Source of the DNA: Saccharibacillus nicotianae
Lineage (GTDB): Bacteria; Bacillota; Bacilli; Paenibacillales; Paenibacillaceae
Reading direction: 5' to 3'
DNA: 64,000 nt
Assembly (NCBI RefSeq): GCF_042681745.1
Contig: NZ_JBHUGF010000011.1
Location: 186,001-250,000, forward strand
Positions 1 to 8,898 of this stretch are shown here, in pieces. Within the stretch, counting starts at the first letter, position 1; every line of letters begins with the position of its first letter. Position numbers and translations under genes: made by a program. The notes under the pieces are model-generated. The model was not told where the DNA came from and searched no databases. It saw only the letters and a list, made by a program, of their open reading frames with translations.

Positions 1-1380
1 AAGGGGATCAAAACATTACATGTATTAGGCGCAGTCGTATTGTCATTTTCGTTGTTGGTTGGATGTGGTGGTAATGCAGGTAGTACCAATGTCACCAATC
101 AAGCAGGAGGAAGCCAATTTGCTGATCCAGACCTTAATATCGCTGTTTTTCAAGGAGGCTATGGACGCGAATACTGGGATACGATCGCAGAAGACTTTAT
201 GAAAGACTATCCAGGAACCAAGATTAATATTACCGCCAGTCCCAAAATTGCTGAATTGATTCGCCCCAAAATTGTAGCCGGTAATCCGCCAGATTTGATG
301 TATATTGCAGGCAGTGATAATACGCCTTTGTTAGATGGTCTGGTCAAAGACCATGCCTTGCTAGACTTGACCGATGTGTTTGCTAGCACCCCTAAAGGAG
401 AAACAAAGCCGCTCAAAGATAAGATTATACTCGGTGCTTTGGAATCTAGAGCCATGGCTCCTTACGGAGATGGCAACGTTTATGCTGCCCCGTTTAATTT
501 TGGGGTGATGGGATTGTGGTACAACAAAACCTTATTTGAACAAAAAGGAATTAAAGTTCCAAAAACATGGGATGAATTGTTAGCTCTCAATACAACAGCA
601 CAGCAAAATAATAGAGCACTATTTACGTATCAAGGACTATATCCAGGGTATCTGGAAGAAATGATTGTGCCTTCTATCTATAGCGTGAGTAAGCAGAAAG
701 GATTAACTGATTTTTTTGATTACAATCTGACATTCTGGACAAGTGATACATTCCGTCAGGTATGGGGTGTGTTAGAACAGATTGCGACCGAAGATAACGG
801 ATTGATGAAAGGCACAGTCGCTTTGAATCATACGCAAGCACAGACTGAATTTATGCAAGGACATGCGATGTTTATTCCGAACGGTACATGGTTTGAAGAT
901 GAAATGAAAGACGCTCCACGTGAAGAAGGATTTGAATTTGGATTTCTAGGTGTGCCAGCGTTCAAAGAAGGTGATCCTGTTACAGCGATGACCAGTGTAG
1001 AGCAGATCGTTATTCCAGCCAAAGCCAAAAATCCAGAATTAGCTAAAGCCTTTTTAACATATCTGTATTCGGATAAAAGTGTAAAACTCAATGCAGAGAA
1101 ATCGAAAGGAATTATTGCTGTTAAAGGAGCACCGGAGCTTGTTAAAAATTATATTTCTGATACGACGTATAATGTCTACAAAACAGTGGATAGCGGGATT
1201 GTAGCGATTAACGGTTCATTCAAATCGGTAGCTAAAGGTAGCAAATACAATCCAAGTGAAGAGGTATATAATCCTATTTCTTCATTGATGAATAAACAGA
1301 TGACACTGGATGAATACAGTGCGCAAATGACCAAATTATACACTGAACTCAATCAAGAGTTAATGAATAATACACCATAA
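1..1380 (+). CDS. Carbohydrate ABC transporter solute-binding lipoprotein (5' end cut by window)
   Basis: Extracytoplasmic binding protein of a CUT1-type sugar importer (family 1 solute-binding proteins). The frame is open to base 1, so the start codon and first signal-peptide residues lie outside the window; 459 codons are visible. A hydrophobic stretch ends in the lipobox LVGC, with the lipidated Cys at 64-66, so the protein is anchored on the outer face of the membrane. The segment LWYNKTLFEQKGIKVPKTW is typical of the family. Two permease genes follow, then GH35 and GH29 glycosidases, which suggests a galactose/fucose-containing oligosaccharide as ligand (inference). No ATPase gene is nearby; a shared MsmX-type ATPase is likely. 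Confidence 0.93.
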   Translation, partial: KGIKTLHVLGAVVLSFSLLVGCGGNAGSTNVTNQAGGSQFADPDLNIAVFQGGYGREYWDTIAEDFMKDYPGTKINITASPKIAELIRPKIVAGNPPDLMYIAGSDNTPLLDGLVKDHALLDLTDVFASTPKGETKPLKDKIILGALESRAMAPYGDGNVYAAPFNFGVMGLWYNKTLFEQKGIKVPKTWDELLALNTTAQQNNRALFTYQGLYPGYLEEMIVPSIYSVSKQKGLTDFFDYNLTFWTSDTFRQVWGVLEQIATEDNGLMKGTVALNHTQAQTEFMQGHAMFIPNGTWFEDEMKDAPREEGFEFGFLGVPAFKEGDPVTAMTSVEQIVIPAKAKNPELAKAFLTYLYSDKSVKLNAEKSKGIIAVKGAPELVKNYISDTTYNVYKTVDSGIVAINGSFKSVAKGSKYNPSEEVYNPISSLMNKQMTLDEYSAQMTKLYTELNQELMNNTP

Positions 1381-1389
1381 GTAAAAGCT

Positions 1390-1416
1390 AAAGAGGGCGA
1401 TAGCATCGTCCTCTTT
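1390..1416 (+). other. Intercistronic stem-loop after the binding-protein gene
   Basis: Inverted repeat AAAGAGGGCGAT / ATCGTCCTCTTT with a 3-nt loop lies between the binding-protein stop and the first permease. There is no U-tract, so it is more likely an mRNA-stabilising or processing hairpin than a full terminator. Such hairpins commonly let the binding protein be made in excess over the permeases (inference). Confidence 0.6.
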
Positions 1417-1440
1417 GATCGAAAGGAGTCTTCGCATCCT

Positions 1441-2325
1441 ATGAAAATGAAGACAAGACGGCGTTGGTTTTTATTATTCTGTTTGTTACCGGGACTGTTG
1501 TTGCTTACATTATTTAAGCTGTATCCTACGATCGAAGTATTCCAGAAATCTTTTTACTTATGGACAGGGATCGGAGATGAACCGAAATGGGTAGGGCTCC
1601 AAAACTTTATCGATTTATTCCATGATGATGTTTTTTTGTTATCGTTACGGAATACTGGATTTTTGATGTTAATCGTACCTGTATTGACGTTATTTATCGC
1701 ACTGATTAATGCTTCGATTCTGACACGTTCCAAATTGAAAGAGCGTGGACTGTATCGCACTTTATTTTTCTTTCCAAGCATTTTATCTTTTGTCGTGATT
1801 GCTATTCTATGGTCGTTTATTTATCACCCGACTATTGGATTTCTGAATTCCGGGCTTGATGTGATCGGGTTAGGTAGCCTGGCGCTTCCGTGGTTAGGCG
1901 ATGAGCGGACAGTCTTGTGGGCGTTAGCAATCACAATGATCTGGCAAGCTGTTGGTTATTACATGGTGATGTATATGGCAGGAATCGATAGTATATCTCC
2001 TGATTTGTATGAAGCATCCGGTATTGATGGAGCTACAGCGATTCAGCAATTTATCCATATTACGATTCCGATGTTATGGGAAATTATTCGGATAACAATT
2101 ATTTTCAGTATTAACGGTGTGCTTACGATTAGCTTTATTATCGTATCGATTATGACAGGCGGAGGGCCTAACCGTCATTCTGAAGTGATTATGACGTATC
2201 TATACAGTCAGGCTTTTTCCAATTCTAATTTTGGGTATGCGATGGCGATTGGGGTATTTGTGTTTGTCGTGTCGTTTGTATTAGCTATGTTAAGCAACCG
2301 TTTAACTCGAAGGGAGGCATCTTGA
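1441..2325 (+). CDS. Sugar ABC transporter permease, MalF/UgpA type
   Basis: First membrane subunit of the CUT1 importer, 294 residues with six predicted transmembrane segments (the first at about residues 8-30). The cytoplasmic coupling loop with the EAA signature is visible as YEASGIDGATAIQQF followed by IPML, where the ATPase docks. The ATG is preceded by AAAGGAG 12 nt upstream. The next permease begins one base after this stop, so the two are translationally coupled. The substrate cannot be read from this subunit; the neighbouring beta-galactosidase and fucosidase are the best guide. Confidence 0.93.
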   Translation: MKMKTRRRWFLLFCLLPGLLLLTLFKLYPTIEVFQKSFYLWTGIGDEPKWVGLQNFIDLFHDDVFLLSLRNTGFLMLIVPVLTLFIALINASILTRSKLKERGLYRTLFFFPSILSFVVIAILWSFIYHPTIGFLNSGLDVIGLGSLALPWLGDERTVLWALAITMIWQAVGYYMVMYMAGIDSISPDLYEASGIDGATAIQQFIHITIPMLWEIIRITIIFSINGVLTISFIIVSIMTGGGPNRHSEVIMTYLYSQAFSNSNFGYAMAIGVFVFVVSFVLAMLSNRLTRREAS

Positions 2326-2326
2326 G

Positions 2327-3223
2327 ATGTCGATGACAGCCAAGTTAGAAAGCGGAGGCAACACCAAGCCAAATGTCAGTGTATCCAAACAACCGCTACG
2401 ATGGTTAGGGCATATTGTACTCCGTATTTTTTTGATCATACAGGCGTTAATCGTAGTCTACCCTTTGATCTGGAATGTATTAGCTTCGTTTAAAACCAAT
2501 ACAGAAGTGATGGAAAGTCCGTGGAGTTTGCCCAAGACATTGAATTGGGAAAATTATGTGAGTGCTTTTACTACTGCTCGTATCGGTGAATATATGCTAA
2601 ATTCGGTATTGGTCGTTGCGATGTCGATGATAATTCTGTTAGCGGTGGCTTTACCGACTGCATATGCGTTAGGTAGAATGCAATTTAGAGGCAGAGGATT
2701 GATTACGAATCTGTATATGGCAGGGTTATTTATTGGAGGCGCGTATATTATTGTGCCGTTATTTATTCTGATGAATAATCTACATATGCTGGATAATCGC
2801 TTCTGGTTAAGTGCAGTGTATGCGACAGGTAGTCTTTCTTTTTCCGTCTATCTGATGATTGGATTTATGAAGTCGATTCCGCAAGATTTTGAAGAAGCGG
2901 CGTTGATTGATGGAGCCGGGTATATGAATATTTTGTTTCGCATTATTTTACCGATTACACGTCCTGCAATTGTGACTCTGGTTGTATTTGGTTTTTTTGA
3001 CTTCTGGAATGAATATGTACTGGCATTAACACTGGTGACAAGTGATGAGAAAAAAACGATTCCGATCGGGTTGGCTAATCTGATGCAGATTCAACAATAT
3101 GCGACAGACTGGGGTTCTCTTTTTGCAGGTTTAGTGATTGTATTGATCCCTACCGTAATCGTATATGCATTATTGCAGAAAAGATTAACCGAAGGCATGA
3201 TGATGGGCGGGGTTAAAGGCTGA
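2327..3223 (+). CDS. Sugar ABC transporter permease, MalG/AraQ type
   Basis: Second membrane subunit of the importer, 298 residues, six predicted transmembrane segments, with the EAA-loop motif FEEAALIDGAGYMNILFRI before an ILP turn. The C-terminus ends in the usual GMMMGGVKG tail of MalG-like proteins. It starts one base after the preceding permease, with the GGGAGG ribosome site inside that gene. It pairs with the preceding subunit and needs an ATPase encoded elsewhere. Confidence 0.93.
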   Translation: MSMTAKLESGGNTKPNVSVSKQPLRWLGHIVLRIFLIIQALIVVYPLIWNVLASFKTNTEVMESPWSLPKTLNWENYVSAFTTARIGEYMLNSVLVVAMSMIILLAVALPTAYALGRMQFRGRGLITNLYMAGLFIGGAYIIVPLFILMNNLHMLDNRFWLSAVYATGSLSFSVYLMIGFMKSIPQDFEEAALIDGAGYMNILFRIILPITRPAIVTLVVFGFFDFWNEYVLALTLVTSDEKKTIPIGLANLMQIQQYATDWGSLFAGLVIVLIPTVIVYALLQKRLTEGMMMGGVKG

Positions 3224-3258
3224 TCACAGCCAATCATATCATTAGGGAGGAAGCGCTG

Positions 3259-5013
3259 TTGAACACGTTTGAAGTTGTTGGCAATGCCTTTGTCTATAAC
3301 GGTCAGCCGATTCGTCTGCTGTCTGGGGCAGTACATTATTTTCGTATTGTACCTGAATACTGGGAAGATCGGTTGCTCAAGTTAAAAGCGTTTGGCTTGA
3401 ATACAATTGAGACGTATATTCCGTGGAATCTGCATGAACCACAAGAAGGTGTTTTTGAGTTTGCAGGTATTGCAGATGTTGTGTCCTTTATTCAGTTAGC
3501 AGGATCATTGGGATTGCATGTGATTGTTAGACCCAGCCCTTATATTTGTGCAGAATGGGAATTTGGAGGATTGCCTGCATGGTTGCTTGCCGATCAGAAT
3601 ATGCGACTGCGTAGTTATGATACAGCATATCTGGATAAAGTAGATGCTTATTATGATGTGTTACTACCATTTCTTCAACCTTTGCTATGTACACAAGGTG
3701 GGCCGATTATAGCGATGCAGATCGAAAATGAATATGGAAGTTATGGCAATGATACAGCCTATCTTCAATATATTCAGGAAGCAATGGTTATACGAGGAAT
3801 GGATGTATTGTTGTTCACATCAGACGGGCCTGAAGACTTTATGTTGCAAGGGGGAATGGTTCCAGGTGTACTGGCAACCGTTAATTTTGGATCGAATGCG
3901 ACCTCTGCTTTTGACAAACTCAAGCAATATCAACCGGATGCTCCACTGATGGTGATGGAGTTCTGGGATGGTTGGTTTGATCATTGGATGGAACCTCATC
4001 AGACGCGCTCGGCACAAGATACAGCAGATGCTGTGGCTGAGATTATGCGTTATGAGCAAGCTTCAATCAACTTTTATATGTTTCATGGAGGAACGAACTT
4101 TGGGTTTTACAATGGAGCGAATCATATTAAGCAGTATGAGCCAACCGTAGGAAGTTATGATTACGGTGCTTTATTAAACGAGCAAGGACAGCCGACAGAT
4201 AAATTTTTTGCGATTCGAGAAGTGCTTGGTCAATATATCGATTTACCAGAATTGGAATTGCCTGCACCGATCCCGACTGCTAATTATGGAACAGTCACTT
4301 TACATGAATACAGTCCTTTATTTCAAAATGTAGATGTGCTAACAACAGCGATTACTTCTTCTTCCCCTGAACCGATGGAAAAGCTAGGGCAAGCGTATGG
4401 TTTTATTTTATATTCCACTATCGTCAAAGGCCCACGCGCCGAAATGGAACTTGTTCTTCAACAGGTAAGTGATCGGGCTATCATCTATATAGATGAACAA
4501 TATCAAGGTGTTGTTGAGCGCTGGTCGCCGTCTACTATTCCTTTAGCTATACCGGAACAAGGAATACGTTTAGATATTCTGGTAGAAAATATGGGACGTA
4601 TTAATTACGGACCTTACCTGCGCGATCCTAAAGGAATTACCGAAGGGGTACGGCATGGCAATGCGTTTCTATATGATTGGACAATCTATCCATTACCGCT
4701 TGATTCACTCCACGATCTTGTCTATACAGAGGCAGATACCCTATCAGCGCCACTTCATCAACCTGCTTTTTACCGTGGAATCTTTCATATACAATCTGTA
4801 GCGGATACATTTCTGAGAGTAGATGGTTGGGTCAAAGGGGTTGTATTTCTGAATGGATTTAATCTAGGTCGATACTGGGAAAGAGGGCCACAGCAAACAT
4901 TATATATTCCTGCGCCGTTGTTGAAGCAAGGTGATAATGAGTTAATCCTTTTTGAATTACATGGATACCAGCAATTGCAAGTACAGTTGGTTGATACGGC
5001 TGATCTAGGCTAG
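3259..5013 (+). CDS. Beta-galactosidase, glycoside hydrolase family 35
   Basis: Retaining exo-beta-galactosidase of GH35, 584 residues, no signal peptide, so it acts on imported oligosaccharides in the cytoplasm. The TIM-barrel domain carries the hallmark QIENEYGSYG with predicted acid/base Glu158, and MVMEFWDGWFDHW with predicted nucleophile Glu234. The C-terminal part contains the jelly-roll segments usual for bacterial GH35 (for example LNGFNLGRYWERGPQ, the substrate-lid motif). The start is TTG, set by AGGGAGG 8-10 nt upstream. It sits 35 bp behind the permease and is followed by a fucosidase in the same direction, so it is probably in one operon. Confidence 0.95.
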   Translation: MNTFEVVGNAFVYNGQPIRLLSGAVHYFRIVPEYWEDRLLKLKAFGLNTIETYIPWNLHEPQEGVFEFAGIADVVSFIQLAGSLGLHVIVRPSPYICAEWEFGGLPAWLLADQNMRLRSYDTAYLDKVDAYYDVLLPFLQPLLCTQGGPIIAMQIENEYGSYGNDTAYLQYIQEAMVIRGMDVLLFTSDGPEDFMLQGGMVPGVLATVNFGSNATSAFDKLKQYQPDAPLMVMEFWDGWFDHWMEPHQTRSAQDTADAVAEIMRYEQASINFYMFHGGTNFGFYNGANHIKQYEPTVGSYDYGALLNEQGQPTDKFFAIREVLGQYIDLPELELPAPIPTANYGTVTLHEYSPLFQNVDVLTTAITSSSPEPMEKLGQAYGFILYSTIVKGPRAEMELVLQQVSDRAIIYIDEQYQGVVERWSPSTIPLAIPEQGIRLDILVENMGRINYGPYLRDPKGITEGVRHGNAFLYDWTIYPLPLDSLHDLVYTEADTLSAPLHQPAFYRGIFHIQSVADTFLRVDGWVKGVVFLNGFNLGRYWERGPQQTLYIPAPLLKQGDNELILFELHGYQQLQVQLVDTADLG

Positions 5014-5069
5014 TAGAAAGAAAACATAATCGCTAGAGCATACTGACGATACGAAAGGAAGAACCACTT

Positions 5070-6509
5070 ATGGTGATTTCGATTCAACAAGCAGCTCATA
5101 TTCATCCATCAGCCCGACAATTACACTGGCAAAAGTTAGAGTTTTATAGCTTTATCCATTTTTCGATCAATACGTTTACTGATCGGGAATGGGGAATGGG
5201 CGATGAGTCACCTACTTTATTTGCTCCAGAGCAATTGGATGCAGAACAATGGGTACGTGCTTGTCAGGCAGCAGGGATGAGAGGACTTATACTGACATGT
5301 AAGCATCATGATGGATTTTGCCTGTGGCCCAGTCAATATACAGATCATTCTGTACAAAATAGTCCGTGGCGCAATGGACAAGGAGACCTGGTCAAAGAAG
5401 TATCCGATGCTTGTCGCAAAGCAGGTTTGAAATTTGGTATTTACCTTTCGCCATGGGATCGACATGAACCTACATATGGCGATTCTGAAGCCTACAATGA
5501 TTATTTTGTTCATCAGCTTGAAGAATTGTTAACCGGGTATGGTGAATTATTTAGTGTATGGTTTGACGGGGCTTGTGGAGAAGGTAAGCAAGGGAAAAAG
5601 CAGGTCTACGACTGGGATAGATATTATGCTGTTATTCGCAGACTTCAACCGCAAGCTGTTATTTCGGTATGTGGCCCTGATGTACGCTGGTGTGGCAATG
5701 AAGCAGGTCATACCCGTTCTTCCGAATGGAGTGTTGTACCGGAAAGTATGCAAGATAATGAAAAGATACAAGCCAACTCTCAAACTGAAGATAATGGAGA
5801 ATTTGCTACATTGGTGCGTTCTGCTGAAGACGATCTAGGCAGTCGTCATGTGATTGCAGAAGCGCAAAATCTGATCTGGTATCCTGCTGAAGTCAATACG
5901 TCGATTCGTCCAGGTTGGTTTTATCATCCGGCTGAAGATCATCAAGTCAAAACATCGACAGAACTGATGGAGTTGTATGAACGAATTGTAGGGGGGAACG
6001 CTTGCTTTTTGTTAAATATACCGCCTGATCGTAGAGGATTAATTCATGAACAAGATGTAGAGCAATTACAGCTATTGGGGCAAAAGATAAAGCAGTATTA
6101 TCAGCATAATATCGCTGAAAATGCATTAATTCAGGCTTCTTTATCCGATCAACAGCATCCTGCTGATCATGCTATCGATCAATCTGAAGATACATTTTGG
6201 TGCACTCCTTATGGAGTCGAGCAAGCTGAAATTGAATTGGATTTAGGCAGTGTTCAAAATATGAATCGAGTTGTATTGATGGAGCATATTCAATCAGGTC
6301 AGCGTATTGAAGCTTTTGCTATTTCATATCAGAATAAACATCAACAGTGGGTACCTTGTTATCAAGGTTCGATTGTAGGATATAAGCATATTTGTCGTTT
6401 TTCAGCGATTACTGCACAGCATATTCGAATTTCTATTATCGAATCACGATATTGTCCAACATTACAATCGATAGAAGTGTATGAAGTATCTATACAACAA
6501 TCCAACTAG
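5070..6509 (+). CDS. Alpha-L-fucosidase, GH29, with C-terminal F5/8-type domain
   Basis: Retaining alpha-L-fucosidase of GH29, 479 residues, cytoplasmic (no signal peptide). The N-terminal barrel shows the family motifs CKHHDGFCLWPS and VWFDGACGEG, in which Asp166 is the predicted nucleophile. From about residue 345 a discoidin/F5/8-type beta-sandwich follows (DQSEDTFWCTP, IELDLG, IRISI...SIEVYEV), the usual accessory module of GH29 subfamily B enzymes. A GAAAGGAAG ribosome site precedes the ATG. Together with the GH35 enzyme and importer it would strip fucose and galactose from short plant-type oligosaccharides such as xyloglucan side chains (inference). Confidence 0.93.
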   Translation: MVISIQQAAHIHPSARQLHWQKLEFYSFIHFSINTFTDREWGMGDESPTLFAPEQLDAEQWVRACQAAGMRGLILTCKHHDGFCLWPSQYTDHSVQNSPWRNGQGDLVKEVSDACRKAGLKFGIYLSPWDRHEPTYGDSEAYNDYFVHQLEELLTGYGELFSVWFDGACGEGKQGKKQVYDWDRYYAVIRRLQPQAVISVCGPDVRWCGNEAGHTRSSEWSVVPESMQDNEKIQANSQTEDNGEFATLVRSAEDDLGSRHVIAEAQNLIWYPAEVNTSIRPGWFYHPAEDHQVKTSTELMELYERIVGGNACFLLNIPPDRRGLIHEQDVEQLQLLGQKIKQYYQHNIAENALIQASLSDQQHPADHAIDQSEDTFWCTPYGVEQAEIELDLGSVQNMNRVVLMEHIQSGQRIEAFAISYQNKHQQWVPCYQGSIVGYKHICRFSAITAQHIRISIIESRYCPTLQSIEVYEVSIQQSN

Positions 6510-6519
6510 ATTATATGAT

Positions 6520-6566
6520 AAAACCAGAGATTTCGCAGAATGTACTTGTGGAATATCTGGTTTTTT
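6520..6566 (+). terminator. Rho-independent terminator of the GH35/GH29 operon
   Basis: Imperfect hairpin AAAACCAGAGATTTC / GGAATATCTGGTTTT followed by a T-run, 10 bp after the fucosidase stop. Confidence 0.75.
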
Positions 6567-6700
6567 GCTTTGTTCTACATTTAAGACATGCAAATTGTCG
6601 AATTTTGTGAAAAAAAGTAATTATCCTGAAAAGAATAGCCGATAAATAAAGTAGAACACGTATATTTCCAAAACAGAAGTGTACGCCATAGGAGAAAGAT

Positions 6701-7816
6701 ATGAAAAGAGAGAAACCTCATTTTCTAAAGAAATGGATGTTTATAATGTTAGCATGTATGATCGTGATCGGAATCGTATGGGGAATTTATACATATCGCT
6801 CTCAACCTCAGATTTCCCCTACAGCAACATTTATTACGTCACATATGGTTAACGAAAATGGAACGTTAGCCAGTCGCCTTTTGCCCGCCCCTTCAACCAA
6901 TCCTGATATTGTAGCAGGGAAAGAAGCATTGTCTGAATCGTTAGGATTATGGATGCAATATGCGTTAATGACTGATGATGCCCAAAGCTTTGAACACAGT
7001 TATACGTTGTTAAATCAGTATTTTTTGAATCCAGACAAGCATTATATTTATTGGAAATTAGAACCGGATGGGCAATCAAAAGTGAATACGAATGCACTCG
7101 GGGATGATTTTCGAATTGTAGGAGCGTTACTTCAAGCTTCTACTAAGTGGAAACAGCAGAATTATTATACCACTGCCAAGCAAATTGTAGATACACTGCT
7201 TGCTTCGGGTCAGCAAAACGGTTATCTGGTGGACTATCATGATTTCAAACATGGCTATTCTGCGGATGTACTCAGCTTAACGTATATTGATGTGCCTGCT
7301 TTGGAGCAGATGAAGCAGACCAGTATGATCACCGCTCAAGAGTATACAAAGTACACTGATCTACTTCGTAACACCCCGAACGATGGAGTTTTTTACCCTA
7401 GAACCTATAGTGTCGCTACCGGTAAATACAATTATGACGATACGATTAATCTGATTGATCAATTGATTCTAGCTCTGCATCGTAGTGAGTTAGGACAGCC
7501 TTCTACAGAATTGATTACATTTATGAAAAAAGAATTTGCACAGCATCATCAATTAGCCGGTCGGTACAAGCGTGCAGATCAGACAGCAGATGTGGCCTAC
7601 GAATCGCCAGCCGTTTATGGACTTGCCATTTTGTTAGCACTTCAAGACAAAGATCAAGCATGGGCAGAACAATTATATGCTCAAATGATCACGATGCGAG
7701 GGTGGGATCAAGCTTATCCTGGAGGCTATGTATTTGATGGAGATACGCATATTTTTGATGATTTATTTCCTCTTTTAGCGGAGACACTTTTGCAGAAGGG
7801 CAGTGAACCGAAGTAA
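6701..7816 (+). CDS. Membrane-anchored GH8-like protein of an exopolysaccharide locus (YdaJ-like)
   Basis: 371 residues: N-terminal membrane anchor at about 11-31 with no clear cleavage site, then an extracytoplasmic alpha/alpha-barrel-like domain resembling GH8 glycanases. Position and make-up match YdaJ of Bacillus subtilis ydaJKLMN and PssZ of Listeria, both linked to a c-di-GMP-controlled exopolysaccharide. Stretches such as LGDDFRIVGALL, YNYDDTINLIDQ and ESPAVYGLAI are typical of the barrel helices. GH8 catalytic residues could not be assigned by eye. The next gene begins immediately after this stop. A role in trimming or releasing the polysaccharide is an inference from the homologous loci. 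Confidence 0.75.
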   Translation: MKREKPHFLKKWMFIMLACMIVIGIVWGIYTYRSQPQISPTATFITSHMVNENGTLASRLLPAPSTNPDIVAGKEALSESLGLWMQYALMTDDAQSFEHSYTLLNQYFLNPDKHYIYWKLEPDGQSKVNTNALGDDFRIVGALLQASTKWKQQNYYTTAKQIVDTLLASGQQNGYLVDYHDFKHGYSADVLSLTYIDVPALEQMKQTSMITAQEYTKYTDLLRNTPNDGVFYPRTYSVATGKYNYDDTINLIDQLILALHRSELGQPSTELITFMKKEFAQHHQLAGRYKRADQTADVAYESPAVYGLAILLALQDKDQAWAEQLYAQMITMRGWDQAYPGGYVFDGDTHIFDDLFPLLAETLLQKGSEPK

Positions 7817-8722
7817 ATGAGAACGAGTCGGAAACGTAAAGAATTAAGCACCAATACCAGTTTGATTAGCCAGATGACATGGGGCTATATTATTTTGATT
7901 TTGCTTGCAATGGCGCAAGAAATCCTTGTTTTTTTCAATATTTATGCCAGTCATACGTATAGTTTATTAGAAATATCGCTCAATATAGTAGCTATGTTCG
8001 CTTTATTATTTGGCTTTATTGTTTCGATAGGGATAGCTGTTGTTGTTATTTTTATATTTTTAGTAACGTATTTTGTATGGATGGTTACGTATGCGCCTGT
8101 AAATACATTAGTCTTTTTTGAATTATTTCTGATCCCTGCCAATATTTTAATTGCTGCTTTTATCAAATCAACATTGATCCGTAATAAAAGGGTAAGTGAG
8201 CGCTTGGAAGCATTGCGCAAGCGTGATCCTGAAGTGGACTTGTATACATCATTAGGTAACAAAAAAGCGTTAGGCGATACTGTAGTCAAACAATCGAATT
8301 TAGCTAGACGTTATTCTGAAAGGTACACTTTTTCGATGGCGATGTTCAAAATTGAATTTCTAGCATTGGTACAGGAATCGCTGGGAAGTCAATTGTATTC
8401 ACAGCTATTGCTAGAGTTGTCAGAGACGATTCAGAAGCAGATTCGATATGAAGATTACAAATTTTCGATTGAAGATGGACGTTTTATTATTTTGTGTCCT
8501 ATGACCGATCAGCAGTATTTACAATTGCTCACCGATCGGATTAAAAATGCGATGATGGATATGAAGTTTTTAGATAAAAAAGGCAATGACTTGAAGCTGG
8601 TGATTCGCGCCGGAGCTTTCGTATTTCAGAAAGAGCAGTTTAGCACATATGAACATATTGATGAGATTATTGCTGCTTTGGAGCGCAACACTGAGACCGA
8701 TTTGATTGCAGAATATATTTAA
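7817..8722 (+). CDS. Membrane protein with degenerate GGDEF domain, predicted c-di-GMP receptor (YdaK-like)
   Basis: 301 residues: four hydrophobic segments in residues 22-120, a short linker helix, then a GGDEF-fold domain. The catalytic motif is destroyed: EDGRF (219-223) stands where GGDEF should be. The inhibitory-site motif RxxD is intact as RYED (210-213) at exactly the canonical spacing upstream. Loss of synthesis with retention of the I-site is the signature of a c-di-GMP-binding receptor, as described for B. subtilis YdaK. It starts on the base after the YdaJ-like stop codon. It likely activates the glycosyltransferase encoded two genes downstream (inference). Confidence 0.82.
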   Translation: MRTSRKRKELSTNTSLISQMTWGYIILILLAMAQEILVFFNIYASHTYSLLEISLNIVAMFALLFGFIVSIGIAVVVIFIFLVTYFVWMVTYAPVNTLVFFELFLIPANILIAAFIKSTLIRNKRVSERLEALRKRDPEVDLYTSLGNKKALGDTVVKQSNLARRYSERYTFSMAMFKIEFLALVQESLGSQLYSQLLLELSETIQKQIRYEDYKFSIEDGRFIILCPMTDQQYLQLLTDRIKNAMMDMKFLDKKGNDLKLVIRAGAFVFQKEQFSTYEHIDEIIAALERNTETDLIAEYI

Positions 8723-8754
8723 GACAATGTCTATTGAAAAGGAGGTAATGACAC

Positions 8755-8898
8755 ATGGAATATACGAGCTGGTTTATCCCGCTTTGTATTGTGATCAGCA
8801 GTTTATTTGGTATTGCTATTATTATATTAACGATCATGACACTGGTTTTTCGTGCTAATGTAAATAGAAAGTATGACCGGGGGAAAAATCATGTCTGA
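8755..8898 (+). CDS. 47-residue single-pass membrane protein in the exopolysaccharide operon
   Basis: Short gene with an excellent ribosome site (AAGGAGG, 7 nt before the ATG). It encodes 47 residues: a hydrophobic helix at about 7-33, then a basic tail (RANVNRKYDRGKNHV). Its stop overlaps the start of the glycosyltransferase gene by 8 bp, so the two are probably translationally coupled. I do not recognise a family. The position invites comparison with small membrane partners of GT2 synthases such as PgaD, but that is only an analogy. Confidence 0.7.
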   Translation: MEYTSWFIPLCIVISSLFGIAIIILTIMTLVFRANVNRKYDRGKNHV

